A stretch of DNA of 64,000 nucleotides. It comes from Phenylobacterium sp. (lineage in GTDB: Bacteria > Pseudomonadota > Alphaproteobacteria > Caulobacterales > Caulobacteraceae). Shown here one piece after another: positions 1-8,909 of the stretch (its first letter is position 1; every line of letters starts with the position of its first letter). The notes under the pieces are model-generated. The model was not told the origin of the DNA, did no database searches, and was given only the letters and a program-made list of their open reading frames with translations. The position numbers were made by a program, and so were the translations under genes. The DNA is taken from the NCBI RefSeq assembly GCF_030697925.1, contig NZ_JAUYOJ010000203.1:47087-111086 (forward strand). The letters are read 5' to 3'.

Positions 1-132
1 AACGCGGTGGCTTGGGAGCGCAATTCGGCGGCTCGTCCTTTTGCCGATCCCCCTGGAGCTGCTATCTCCAGGGGAAAGGGTCTGGGGCGGCGATCGGCGC
101 CTGCCTTGAGGGCCACCAGCCAACAGAGGCCT

Positions 133-660
133 ATGGCGCGGCATCATCCCAAGCGGCCCAAACCGCCGGCTCGAGACGTCGCGGTCATCTTCCGCGACAC
201 GTGCCTGATCGGTGATGGAAGCCTCTTTTCGGCGGGCCGGGCGCTCTGGACAAAGGCCCTCGCCGGCGAGCTGAGGCGACCAGTCCTGGACCATCCGGGC
301 CAGGGATCGGGTGACTTCGTCCCAGAGCTTGAGGCCCGGCTCTCCAACGCCTCGGCCGACGTCAAATGCCTGGCTGCGGAGATGCTCTGGAGTCTTCTCC
401 GGACTCAATCGGCCCTCCCTGCGGCGCGCAAGCGCGAGGTCGTCACCACAGTCTGGGGCTGGGCTGGTGAAGCACTCGAAAAGGGCCACCCCCTGCTGGC
501 CGACGCTGTGCTGGAGGGAACCGGCTCAGCTGGCCTGGTTCGAACCTCAGGCCAGTGGCAGGAGCTTGGCTACCTTGTCCAGCTGGTGGACACGCTGAAG
601 GACATCCCCACCGCATCGCGCGCCGCCCTCGTGCGTGATCCAAGGGTGTTCGGAGGCTGA
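133..660 (+). pseudogene. McrB-like AAA+ protein, N-terminal fragment only
   Basis: The 175-residue product resembles the N-terminal helical region that precedes the motor in McrB-like AAA+ ATPases. Visible family elements, in order, are 'GSLFS...ALWT', 'LAAEMLW', 'VWGWAGEALEKGHPLLADAVL', 'GTGSAG', then 'WQELGYLV' and 'DPRVF'. In full-length relatives the Walker A motif and several hundred further residues follow. Here a TGA ends the frame right after 'DPRVFGG', and I see no ATPase sequence in any frame downstream. I infer a decayed remnant of a restriction-type gene. The ATG at 133 was chosen because the frame upstream of it shows no family resemblance; sequence beyond the window edge cannot be judged. 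Confidence 0.6.
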
Positions 661-1060
661 CCCGATGACGGCTTGACCCCAACACGTGCTGCGCCTCGCG
701 TCAGCATCCTCGGCGCCGCCCTGTTCACGCCCTCCGTCCGGCCAGGCCCCAACAGGCCCATGCCCACCACCACCAAGACGGCCGGCGTGGGCGTCTCCTC
801 TGGCGGGACTCGCCAAATGGCGCCGTCGTCCTGGACGAGTCCGGATGGACAGCATATCGAGCCCAGGTGGACGCTGACCCGGGCCACCTCGTTTCCGCCC
901 CCGACAGACAGGGCCTGATGTCCGCCAAGACCGCTGCGATAGAAACCCCAGGGCCGAAGGCCCGTCCACGCTCGCGGGCGTCCTCGCGATGCTGGCGCCG
1001 GGCGATGGGCTGGCCTGCGCCCAATAGCGGGCGTGGAAGGGGACGTTCCCCCGCCTGCTG
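661..1060. other. Region without a recognisable gene
   Basis: About 400 bases between the McrB-like fragment and the first glycosyltransferase. Short open frames exist on both strands, but their products are low-complexity Pro/Arg/Thr-rich sequences of the kind produced by out-of-frame GC-rich DNA. Nothing here continues the McrB-like frame. A purine-rich GGAAGGGGA stretch near 1035-1043 may be part of the translation signal of the next gene. Confidence 0.5.
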
Positions 1061-2938
1061 ATGGACATCACCTTTACCATCGTCTCGCGGAACTACGCGG
1101 CCCAGGCGGCAAGCCTGATGGAGAGCCTGGCGGTCGCCGAGCCGCGGGCGGCGCGCATTGTCGTGACCACCGACGGGCCCATCACCTTCTCAGATCCCGC
1201 CATACGGGTGGTCGACGCGGCGACCCTGGTGCCCGATTACGGCGTCATGTGCGCCTACTACGACGCCTTGGAGCTCAACACGGCGGTCAAGCCGCACGCC
1301 TTCCGCGCCCTGCTGGCGGAAGAGGGCGTGACCTCCGGCGCCTATCTTGATCCCGACATCTGGGTCTACCGGCCTCTCGACGAGGTGCGCGAGGGCCTGG
1401 CGCGCGCGCCCCTGGTCCTGACCCCACACATGACCCGGCCACTTGTCGGCGACGCCAATCCCAACGACCACGTCATCCTGACCTCGGGCGCCTACAACCT
1501 CGGCTTCATGGCCGCCCGCGCCGAGCCGCAGGTCGACGCCCTGCTGGCCTGGTGGGCGGAGAAGTGCCGGTTCGACTGCCGGGTCGACCCCGCGGCTGGC
1601 CTATTCACCGACCAGAAATGGATGGACCTGGCGCCAGGCCTTGTGAGCGACTTCGCCCTGCTGCGGACGCCGACGCTCAACCTCGCCTACTGGAACCTTC
1701 CGGGGCGCGAGCTCACCCGGACACCGGAAGGTTGGCTTGTCGATGGACTGCCCCTGGGCTTCTTCCATTTCTCAGGATTCGATCCCGCCCATCCAGGCTT
1801 GCTCTCCAAGCACCAGGACCGGATGGCGGTGACGGCGGGTTCGCCCCTGGCGGAGCTGCTGGCGGACTACGCCAGGGCGCTGATGCGCAACGGCCACGAG
1901 CAGGCCGCGCAGGTCCCCTATGGCCACTGCGCCTTCCCGTCCGGTCAGGTCGCCACCTCCGCCCAGCGCCGCCGCCTGCTGGCCGCGGCCCGGATGGGCG
2001 AGGATTTCGGCGGCGGGCTGACCGCCGAGGCCGAGACCTGGCTTGCGGTGGAGCCCGGCAAGGGCGTCCGCGAGACCATCCCGCCCCCTGAAGGTCCCTG
2101 GCTGGCGCCATCTGGCGAGTTGGCCGCCTGGCTGATGGCCGGGCCCGCGACGCGGGCCATCGACGCCCTGCGGGCGGGGCGCAAGGACCTGCGCGACCGC
2201 TTCGCCTCCGATCCCGAAGGGCTGAAGGCCTGGCTGCTCGGGCCTGAATCGCTCGACGGCCGGTTCTCCGCCCGCCTGGTCCCGTTCGAGGCCTTGCAGC
2301 ATCCCGACCTGCCGTTGCGCGCTGCGCGATATGCGGCGGGAGAGGCCACCCAGGCCAGGCTGCGCCTAGCGGCCTATGGCCTGGCCGACCGGGCCGGCTG
2401 GCCCGAGACCCTGGCGGCGCCGTTGCGCCGCCGTTTCGACACCCCGGTCCCCGAGCTCGCCCGCGGCCTGCCGTTCACGCGGCTGTTCCTGGAGATCTGG
2501 GAGAGCCGCGGCGACCTGCAGAAGCTGTTCCCGCTGCTGGGCCTGCGCCAGCGGTTCGCCTTCCTGCGCTGGCTGATCGGCGGCGGACTGGCTGAGGCCG
2601 GCATAGACCTCGCCGCCTTGCCGCCGGCCGTGGACAGCCATCCGACGTGGGAGCTGGCCCGGCTGACCGTGCGCCGCGAACCTCCGCCCCTCGCCCGGCC
2701 GGCCGCCACCGGAAGGATCGGCCAACTGGTCGTGGTGGAGGCCTGGAGCGAGGGCTGCGCGGCCCGCGACGCCCTGGTGTTCGACGCCGGCGCCGGCCGC
2801 TTCCGCACCCCAGGCGGAGCGCCTGTCGCGCCGCCCGTCCTGGCCGAACGGGTGGTCTACAAGGTCCAGCCCGACCTGGTCGCCGGCGACGCCGTGGCCC
2901 TGCTGTCCAACGGGGTCACGTGGCGGGCCGCCTCATGA
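1061..2938 (+). CDS. Glycosyltransferase, GT-A-like N-terminus
   Basis: The 625-residue protein begins with a nucleotide-sugar-transferase-like strand (MDITFTIVSRNYAAQAASL) and carries 'YLDPDIWVYRPLD' near residues 98-110, a DxD-type metal and nucleotide-sugar site. This pattern occurs in glycosyltransferases of LPS, capsule or O-antigen loci. The C-terminal half (after about residue 300) is rich in Ala, Leu and Arg, looks helical, and I do not recognise it. No membrane segment is evident, so the enzyme is probably cytoplasmic. The stop overlaps the next glycosyltransferase start (ATGA at 2935-2938), so the two are translationally coupled and probably act on one surface glycan. Sugar and acceptor cannot be read from sequence. 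Confidence 0.75.
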   Translation: MDITFTIVSRNYAAQAASLMESLAVAEPRAARIVVTTDGPITFSDPAIRVVDAATLVPDYGVMCAYYDALELNTAVKPHAFRALLAEEGVTSGAYLDPDIWVYRPLDEVREGLARAPLVLTPHMTRPLVGDANPNDHVILTSGAYNLGFMAARAEPQVDALLAWWAEKCRFDCRVDPAAGLFTDQKWMDLAPGLVSDFALLRTPTLNLAYWNLPGRELTRTPEGWLVDGLPLGFFHFSGFDPAHPGLLSKHQDRMAVTAGSPLAELLADYARALMRNGHEQAAQVPYGHCAFPSGQVATSAQRRRLLAAARMGEDFGGGLTAEAETWLAVEPGKGVRETIPPPEGPWLAPSGELAAWLMAGPATRAIDALRAGRKDLRDRFASDPEGLKAWLLGPESLDGRFSARLVPFEALQHPDLPLRAARYAAGEATQARLRLAAYGLADRAGWPETLAAPLRRRFDTPVPELARGLPFTRLFLEIWESRGDLQKLFPLLGLRQRFAFLRWLIGGGLAEAGIDLAALPPAVDSHPTWELARLTVRREPPPLARPAATGRIGQLVVVEAWSEGCAARDALVFDAGAGRFRTPGGAPVAPPVLAERVVYKVQPDLVAGDAVALLSNGVTWRAAS

Positions 2939-4173
2939 GCCTGCTCACCGCCGTGCGCCGCCTGTGGCGGCAGATGACGCCCGAACCCGTGCGGCGCGCC
3001 ATGCAGCCGATCCTGGGGCCAGCGCTGGAGGTCTATGTCCGCGGCCTGGCCCGCCGTCCACACGAGGCCCAGGCCTATGACGGGCCGATCCGGGTGGTGG
3101 GCGACTTCGGCGGTTCCTACGGCATATCGGCCTCGGCGCGGTTCGCCGTGCGCGCCTTCCAGGCCCTGGGCGTGCCGGTCGAGGCCGTGGACGTCTCAGG
3201 AGCCAAGCTCGACTGGATCGGCGCCGCCGACGCCGCCCGCGCGCCAGGTCCGTGGATCTTCCACATCAACGCCCCGGAGTTGCTGGCGGCCCTGGCCTAT
3301 CTCGGTCCGAAGCATGTGCTGGGTCCGCGGTTCGGCTACTGGGCCTGGGAACTGCCCAGGGCGCCGAAGCGCTGGCTAAGGGACGCACGACTGATAGACG
3401 AGGTCTGGGCGCCTAGCGACTACACCGCCCAAGCCCTGGCGGGCGCCAAGGCGCCGGTGCGGGTCGTGCCCCATCCGATCTTCCTTGAGGACTATCGCGA
3501 CGTGGCGCCCCTGCCGCGGGAGCCTGGGTTCCTGGCGGTCACCCTGTTCGACTTCAACTCCTCGATGGCCCGCAAGAACCCTCAGGGCGTGATCGCCGCC
3601 TTCGCCCGCGCCTTCCCGGACGACCCGACCGCGCGGCTGGTGATCAAGACCCAGAACGGCGGCCTGTTTCCCGATCTGCTGGACGAACTGCGCCGCGCTG
3701 CGCCGGCCAATGTGGAGGTGCTGGACGCCGTCTGGCCCTATGCCCAGGTCAAGTCCCTGATCGCCTCGGCCGATGTGCTGATCTCGCTGCACCGGGCCGA
3801 GGGCTTCGGCCTGACCATCGCCGAGGCCATGGCGCTCTCCGTGCCGGTGATCGCCACCGGCTGGTCGGGCAATACCGACTTCATGGACGAGGCCTGCGCC
3901 CTAGTCGTGCCATCCGCCCCAGTGGCGGTGGACGATCCGCAGGGAATCTACAAGGGCCAGGCCTGGGCCGATCCGGACATCGAGGCCGCCGCCCAGGCCC
4001 TGGTGCGGCTGCGCGCCGATCCGGTGCTGGCCAGCCACCTGCGTCAGGCGGGACGGCGACGGGTGGCCGAGCGGCTCTCGCCCCAGGCCTGGTTTGCGAC
4101 CCTGCCCAACGATCTGCGCAAGGCGGCCATGGTCGCCGCCAGCCGCTCGCGGAAGGCTCAATCCGGCGCGTAG
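2935..4173 (+). CDS. Glycosyltransferase family 1/4 (GT-B fold)
   Basis: This 412-residue protein has the C-terminal GT-B signature 'HRAEGFGLTIAEAMALSVPVIATGWSG' (about residues 281-307), whose E-x7-E-type acidic pair holds the nucleotide-sugar phosphate in GT4 enzymes. The N-terminal half contains 'GDFGGSYGISASARFA', typical of the acceptor-side Rossmann domain. The frame is open 288 bases further upstream, but the ATG at 2935 is preferred: it overlaps the upstream stop by the common ATGA arrangement, and the extension is Arg/Gly-rich out-of-frame sequence. It ends 16 bases inside the convergent MFS gene. Likely role: a second sugar-addition step of the same surface polysaccharide. Confidence 0.85.
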   Translation: MSLLTAVRRLWRQMTPEPVRRAMQPILGPALEVYVRGLARRPHEAQAYDGPIRVVGDFGGSYGISASARFAVRAFQALGVPVEAVDVSGAKLDWIGAADAARAPGPWIFHINAPELLAALAYLGPKHVLGPRFGYWAWELPRAPKRWLRDARLIDEVWAPSDYTAQALAGAKAPVRVVPHPIFLEDYRDVAPLPREPGFLAVTLFDFNSSMARKNPQGVIAAFARAFPDDPTARLVIKTQNGGLFPDLLDELRRAAPANVEVLDAVWPYAQVKSLIASADVLISLHRAEGFGLTIAEAMALSVPVIATGWSGNTDFMDEACALVVPSAPVAVDDPQGIYKGQAWADPDIEAAAQALVRLRADPVLASHLRQAGRRRVAERLSPQAWFATLPNDLRKAAMVAASRSRKAQSGA

Positions 4174-5357
4174 GGCTTACAGAACGTAGTGAGCGCGAAA
4201 ACCCCCAGCGCGGTGACCATCGCGGCTGGAACCAGGGTCAGCAGCACCTGGTCGGGGCCGAAGCCCACGGCGCGCAGCTCGCCCGCGATCAACGGACCGG
4301 CGATGGAGCCCATCCGTCCGAAGGCGATGGCCGCGCCGGATCCCGCCGCGCGCACCCCTTCCGGATAATAGGTCGGGGCGAGCGCATAGAGGATATAGAG
4401 CCCGCCCACCACCGCGAAGCCCGCCGCCCCGGCCGCGGCGTACAGCGCGCCGATACCGGCGAACTGCGACAGGCCGTAGAGGGCCACGGCCAGGCCGGCG
4501 AAAACCGCCGTCAGCAGCCCGCGATAGCCGGTGCGGTCGGCGATCCAGCCCAGGATCAAGGCGCCCACGACGCTGCTGATGTTCATCCAAAACGAGGCCT
4601 GGGCCCCGTCCTGCGGGGTGAAGCCCTTGGCGACCATCAGGGTGGGCAGCCAGTTGAGCAGCAGATACGTGACCAGCAGGTCGAGGGCGAAGACCAGCCA
4701 GATCAGTGAAGTGGCCAGCGCCCGGTTCCCGCCGAACAGACCATGGACCAGTCGGCGGTCGACATGCCGGGCCTGGGCTGGACGTGTCTCGGGCAGGAAG
4801 ACGAACACAACCGGGGCCAGCAGCAGCGGTAGGGCGCCGCCGATCAGGAAGATGGTCCGCCAGTCCACAGTCTCTCCGCCGAGCTGGGCCAGGAGGGCCA
4901 CGGCCGATCCGCCGGCGGGCAGGCCGCAGAACATGCTGGTGGTGGTGAGCGCGCGCCGATTTTGCGGGCTGATCTCGGTGGCGATGGCCATCATGTTGGG
5001 CATGGCCCCGCCGAAGCCGAGGCCGGTGGCGAGCCTCGCCAGCACCAGGGCCTCGTAGCTGTGCGAAAGGGCGGTAGCGACGGAGAAGATCCCAAACAGC
5101 GCCACCGACACGGTGAGCACCGGACGGCGTCCGAACCGGTCGGCCGCCCATCCCCCGAAGAGGGCTCCCATGGCCAGGCCGAGCATGGCCGCGCTGCCGG
5201 CTAGGCCGAGCTGGCTGGGGTCGAGGCCCAGTTCCGGCGCCATGCGTGGTGCGGCGACCCCGAAGGCCTGGATATCGTAGCCCTCGAGGGCCGCGATGCT
5301 GAAGCAGATGGCGACGATGAAGCCCGGGCCCAGTCGCCCGGCGGCCTTTGCGGTCAT
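4158..5357 (-). CDS. MFS transporter, aromatic-acid:H+ symporter (AAHS)-like
   Basis: The 399-residue protein has about twelve hydrophobic segments and the MFS loop 2-3 motif 'GWAADRFGRRPVL' after the second helix. The opening 'CFSIAALEGYDIQAFGVAAP' with an acidic residue in helix 1 (here E-G-Y-D) is characteristic of the AAHS subfamily (PcaK, BenK, MhpT), which imports benzoate-type acids with protons. Substrate is inferred from family only. It stands alone on the minus strand and overlaps the convergent glycosyltransferase by 16 bases. No aromatic degradation genes are nearby, so the transported compound remains open. Confidence 0.8.
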   Translation of the reverse strand: MTAKAAGRLGPGFIVAICFSIAALEGYDIQAFGVAAPRMAPELGLDPSQLGLAGSAAMLGLAMGALFGGWAADRFGRRPVLTVSVALFGIFSVATALSHSYEALVLARLATGLGFGGAMPNMMAIATEISPQNRRALTTTSMFCGLPAGGSAVALLAQLGGETVDWRTIFLIGGALPLLLAPVVFVFLPETRPAQARHVDRRLVHGLFGGNRALATSLIWLVFALDLLVTYLLLNWLPTLMVAKGFTPQDGAQASFWMNISSVVGALILGWIADRTGYRGLLTAVFAGLAVALYGLSQFAGIGALYAAAGAAGFAVVGGLYILYALAPTYYPEGVRAAGSGAAIAFGRMGSIAGPLIAGELRAVGFGPDQVLLTLVPAAMVTALGVFALTTFCKPYAPD

Positions 5358-5428
5358 GCTGATTCCCCGCCCCTCACGTGCGCATCTGACAGGGCCGAAA
5401 CGCTCCGCGCCAGCACAGATGTGGCGCC

Positions 5429-5698
5429 CTAGCCGTCCAGTTTGTCAGGCTTTAGGTTCATCAGGCCGCGACGCTCAAGCTCGCCGATCATCTGGTCGAG
5501 CTGGCTGCGCAGTTCGAGCATGCAGTCGGGGGTCAGTATCAGGTAGCCGGACTGCACCATCTGTTCCTGGCCGGCGGTGTCGGCGACATTGGCTGAGAAG
5601 GCCAGACGGAAGACGCCGGACTGGAACCCAAGTCCCGCCATCTTGTCGCCGAAGATCATCGGAAGGTCGAACTCGGGCAATCCGGGCGGGGTTGGCAT
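5429..5698 (-). CDS. Small hypothetical protein
   Basis: An 89-residue acidic to neutral protein with plausible protein-like composition: 'FGDKMAGLGFQSGVFRLAFSAN', a middle beta-rich part and a helical end 'LELRSQLDQMIGELERRGL'. I do not recognise the family. It has no signal peptide, membrane helix or cysteine pair; the single Cys is at about residue 59. It is on the same strand as the MFS gene and just upstream of it (about 70 bases), so it could be co-transcribed. Coding status rests on composition and an uninterrupted frame only. Confidence 0.5.
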   Translation of the reverse strand: MPTPPGLPEFDLPMIFGDKMAGLGFQSGVFRLAFSANVADTAGQEQMVQSGYLILTPDCMLELRSQLDQMIGELERRGLMNLKPDKLDG

Positions 5699-6278
5699 GG
5701 CTCAAGATCGCATGATTCCTCGCCGGCACATGAGGACCGCGCGCCCTGCCTTGTGCTGCCGCGATCAGGCTGACGCGGCGACCAAGGCCGCAGGCCAGAC
5801 AGGTGAGCCCAGCCATCAAGCATGATGACCCGATCAGCGGCCTGGCGCCGTCCTCCACCTGCGCTCCATCCAGGCAGTCCCATCGCCCACCGGGCCGCCC
5901 AGTCGGCTTGGGTCGCCCGAGGTGGGCACTTAACCATAGGGCGAAGATTTCGCCTTGCGGGAGCGTTTCGCCTCGACCACACTCGGAGAGGTTGAGGTTG
6001 CTCCCGACCGACGCGTCAACAGGCCCGGAGGCAAACAGCGCTCAATCGACAACCGCGACACGGTCTTCGCCTGGCGTTTGTCCGCGCCCGGATCGCTGCG
6101 ACTGATCGCGCGGCAAGCCCTTCGGCCCGTTGGGAACCACCCCGCCCGACCGACTTCTACCCGGAACTGGACCATGCAGGATCCGCGGTCCGGTTGTCCG
6201 GCACTGCATGGCTGGATGCGGGCCCTGGCGTACTGCCGTCCAGAATATAAACACGTATGAATTCAATGGAGAAGTTGC
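5699..6278. other. Intergenic region with a promoter-like AT-rich end
   Basis: About 580 bases with no convincing gene. Frames on both strands give Arg/Pro/Ser-rich products. The last 40 bases before the SGNH-RTX gene are AT-rich and include GAATATAAACACGT at 6243-6256, followed by the ribosome site ATGGAGAAG at about 6266-6274. A near copy of the first element, GAATATACAAACACACGT, precedes the next secreted protein at 7804-7821. I take the shared element as a candidate promoter or operator. Confidence 0.4.
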
Positions 6279-7613
6279 ATGTCCACGCTAGTCGTCATCG
6301 CCGGCCAGTCGAACGCACTTGGCTTCCAGCTCGGGTATAGCGACCTGCCGAGCTACGCCCAGACGCCCGACCCGGGCGTGAAGATCTGGAACGGCTCAGC
6401 CTTCGTCACGATGGAACCCAGCGTGAACACCGGCTCCCCGGGCGACCTGGACGCATGGGGTCCTGAAGTCGAGTTCGCCTATCAGTGGCGCCAGGACCAT
6501 CCGGGCGAGACCCTCTACGTGGTGAAGTACGCGCGGGGAAGCACCGGCCTGGCGAACGATCCCAGCCAGTCCGACTGGTCGCCCGCCAGCGGGGAGCTCT
6601 TCGCCGCGGCGAAGGCCCAGGTCGACGCCGCCAAGGCGGCCCTCTCCGCCACCGGCCAAGGCTATAAGGTCGGCGCCATCATCTGGATGCAGGGCGAGAC
6701 CGACGCGACCGATCTCGCAAAGGCCAACGCCTACCAGGCCAATCTGACCAACCTCTTCGCCCAGATGCGCGCCCAATGGGGCGACGCCGACACAAGCATC
6801 TATTTCGGCCAGATCAGCACGCAATCGAACTTCGCCTATGAGGGAACGGTCCAGTTGGCGGAGGCCAATGTCGATAGCGCGGACGCAAACGCGTTCATGA
6901 CGATCACCGACGCCTTCGCCATGCAGTCCGACCTTGTCCACTTCTCCGGATCAGGTCAGGTGAGCTTGGGGGGCGGCCTCTATGCAAACTACGATACAGC
7001 CGTGAGCGTGACCGGCGGTTCCGGCGCGGACACCCTGATAGGTCGCGGTGGACTGGACAGTTTATTTGGCGGGGATGGCGCAGACAAGCTCGTGGGCGGC
7101 GACGCCTATGACTACCTCCATGGCAACCAGGGCAACGACCTCGCCTCCGGCGGCAACGGCGACGATTGGGTGCTCGGAGGCCAGGGCGCCGACACCGTCT
7201 CAGGTGAGGCGGGCAATGATCTGGTCCGCGGCGACGCCGGCAACGACACTGTCTATGGCAACTTCGGCAACGATACTGTCGAAGGCGGCGTGGGTGATGA
7301 CACGGTGCGCGGCGGACAAGGCGACGACGTGGTCTCGGGCGGGGACGGCGCCGACTGGCTCGCCGGGGACAGGGGCGCCGACACCGTGACCGGCGGCATC
7401 GGCGCCGATACCTTCTACGGAACCGCCGGCATCGGCGTCGACAGGATCACGGATTTCTCGCTCGCCGATGGCGACCGCATCCAGTTGTCGCCAGGCACAG
7501 CCTACACCCTCTCCTATCAAGGCTCGGACACGATCATCGACCTTGGGGGTGGCGACGTGATCACCTTGGCCGGCGCCCAGCCTCCGGCCGGCAGCTGGAT
7601 ATTCTACGGCTGA
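6279..7613 (+). CDS. SGNH-type esterase (sialate O-acetylesterase-like) with C-terminal RTX repeats
   Basis: The 444-residue protein starts without a Sec signal and opens with 'VVIAGQSNALGF', the GQSN block with Ser11 as nucleophile. It also has 'WMQGETDA' and 'DLVHFSGSG', the typical order in SASA/sialate O-acetylesterase-like SGNH hydrolases. From about residue 245 it carries at least eight nonapeptide repeats (GGxGxDxxx), the Ca2+-binding RTX beta-roll. The last 50 residues lack repeats and end hydrophobic, fitting a type I secretion signal. I infer secretion through the HlyB/HlyD-like exporter at 18.6-22.2 kb and removal of acyl groups from a polysaccharide outside the cell. The substrate is unknown. 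Confidence 0.85.
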   Translation: MSTLVVIAGQSNALGFQLGYSDLPSYAQTPDPGVKIWNGSAFVTMEPSVNTGSPGDLDAWGPEVEFAYQWRQDHPGETLYVVKYARGSTGLANDPSQSDWSPASGELFAAAKAQVDAAKAALSATGQGYKVGAIIWMQGETDATDLAKANAYQANLTNLFAQMRAQWGDADTSIYFGQISTQSNFAYEGTVQLAEANVDSADANAFMTITDAFAMQSDLVHFSGSGQVSLGGGLYANYDTAVSVTGGSGADTLIGRGGLDSLFGGDGADKLVGGDAYDYLHGNQGNDLASGGNGDDWVLGGQGADTVSGEAGNDLVRGDAGNDTVYGNFGNDTVEGGVGDDTVRGGQGDDVVSGGDGADWLAGDRGADTVTGGIGADTFYGTAGIGVDRITDFSLADGDRIQLSPGTAYTLSYQGSDTIIDLGGGDVITLAGAQPPAGSWIFYG

Positions 7614-7803
7614 ACCGGCTTGGCGCGTCCGGCCCGACAGCCGGACGCGTCGACGCCGCAGCGCCAGCTCAATGCAGACGCGACAACGATCGAATCGATG
7701 GTCGTGTGCTGGATCGCGAGGGGGTCCACGCGGGCTTGGCGGCAGGCCTTGTCGGCCCCGCGCATGCCTTTGGTTGGCGTCTCGCAAATCGCGCATAAGT
7801 CGT

Positions 7804-7821
7804 GAATATACAAACACACGT
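7804..7821 (+). promoter_or_regulatory. Candidate shared promoter/operator element
   Basis: GAATATACAAACACACGT lies 80 bases before the GTG start of the secreted protein and resembles GAATATAAACACGT at 6243-6256 before the SGNH-RTX gene. The 287-base gap between these genes is otherwise featureless. Both copies precede genes for extracellular proteins, so a common regulator or sigma factor is possible. This is sequence similarity only. Confidence 0.3.
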
Positions 7822-7900
7822 TTTACTTGTTCTTCCGAGCGCCTCGTGAGACCCTTGCGTGGGGGCGCGAGGCTTCAACATCTTTCCAGGAGGGTATGGG

Positions 7901-8821
7901 GTGAGAACAGTATTTCGCGTGGCTTCCACGATGCTTGCCGCACTATCGATCATGGCCGCTGGCGGCGGCGCATCGGCGCAGTCCTATGGCCAATGGCAGA
8001 GCTACATGGGCGCTGGGTACAAGTATGCCCGACAGGTCCAGGGCAACGGGGCGATCTTCGGCACGGTCGGGGTGACGTCCGGCGCGGGCGGGTTCATGGA
8101 ACTCTACCATACCGGCCCCAACAGCACGACCGATGTCTGCGCCGCCGGCGGCAACGTGGAGAGGTTCGATGTCCAATACTGCTCGATGACGAACATCACC
8201 ACCAGCGCCGTGACCTATGATCAGTTCGATGTCTACATCGGCGTGCGGGCTCCGACCGGGACGACGGTCTACAAGAACCAGGTCGAGACCGGGTCCGACA
8301 GGAAGACCATCCTCTGGTATGACAACAACGCCAGCTATCTGGTCGATTCAGGGGATACTGGCTACTACGTCAGTTGCCCCAACGATGGCCACCCCTACGC
8401 CATCCACGACATCCAGGGCACGGCGACCATCATGCAGACCTGGTTCCGCGGGGACGCCGGTGGCGGCAACTACACCACGAAGTTCTTCTGGCAGGGGCGC
8501 GTGTCGACGCCCTCCAGCAAATCAAATCCCAATTGGGGAGCATCGGGCGCCTCGGCCTCGTCCGTCATGATGTCGGAGGCCTTCTGGTGCGAGGACACCA
8601 CCGGGAACAGTCCCGGCTGCGCGATCGGCGGCACCTGGCAGGTCGGCGCCGGCAATACGGGCGCCATGTCTGACAGCCTGACCTGGCCGACGGGCGCCGG
8701 TGTCCTCTACGGGCGCAATGTCTGGCACTCCCTCACCGCCCCGTTCTGGTGGCATGACTCCTGGTACCCCGACATCGGTGACGACGGCTCCGACAATAAG
8801 GTCGCCTTCTCCGGCTGCTGA
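7901..8821 (+). CDS. Sec-secreted protein of unknown family (paralogue of 22705-23601)
   Basis: The GTG at 7901 is chosen because AGGAGGG lies six bases upstream and the product then begins with a clean signal peptide (cleavage near 'GGGASA|QS'). The 306-residue protein is rich in Trp, Tyr, Asn and Gly and has several Cys ('FDVQYCSMTN', 'YYVSCPNDGHPYA', 'FWCEDTTGNSPGCAI', terminal 'FSGC'), suggesting disulphides and a beta-rich extracellular fold. 'YDNNASYLVDSGDTGYYVSC' recurs almost unchanged in the paralogue. I do not recognise the family. The abundance of aromatics and the esterase next door would suit carbohydrate or cell-wall binding, but that is inference. Confidence 0.75.
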   Translation: MRTVFRVASTMLAALSIMAAGGGASAQSYGQWQSYMGAGYKYARQVQGNGAIFGTVGVTSGAGGFMELYHTGPNSTTDVCAAGGNVERFDVQYCSMTNITTSAVTYDQFDVYIGVRAPTGTTVYKNQVETGSDRKTILWYDNNASYLVDSGDTGYYVSCPNDGHPYAIHDIQGTATIMQTWFRGDAGGGNYTTKFFWQGRVSTPSSKSNPNWGASGASASSVMMSEAFWCEDTTGNSPGCAIGGTWQVGAGNTGAMSDSLTWPTGAGVLYGRNVWHSLTAPFWWHDSWYPDIGDDGSDNKVAFSGC

Positions 8822-8909
8822 CTTGCGGTGCGTCCGGCGCATATCGGCGCCGGACGCGTCCTTGCCATCGACCGTGGGGCGACAGCCCCGCCTGCGGCCA
8901 CCGCGTCCG

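Noticed and set aside
2647..2934. Upstream extension of the second glycosyltransferase
   Set aside because: It is out-of-frame sequence of the first glycosyltransferase, and the ATGA overlap at 2935 gives the natural start.
5930..6175. 81-codon minus-strand frame, considered as a transposase remnant
   Set aside because: A basic C-terminus is the only resemblance, and no terminal inverted repeats or other transposase motifs are seen.
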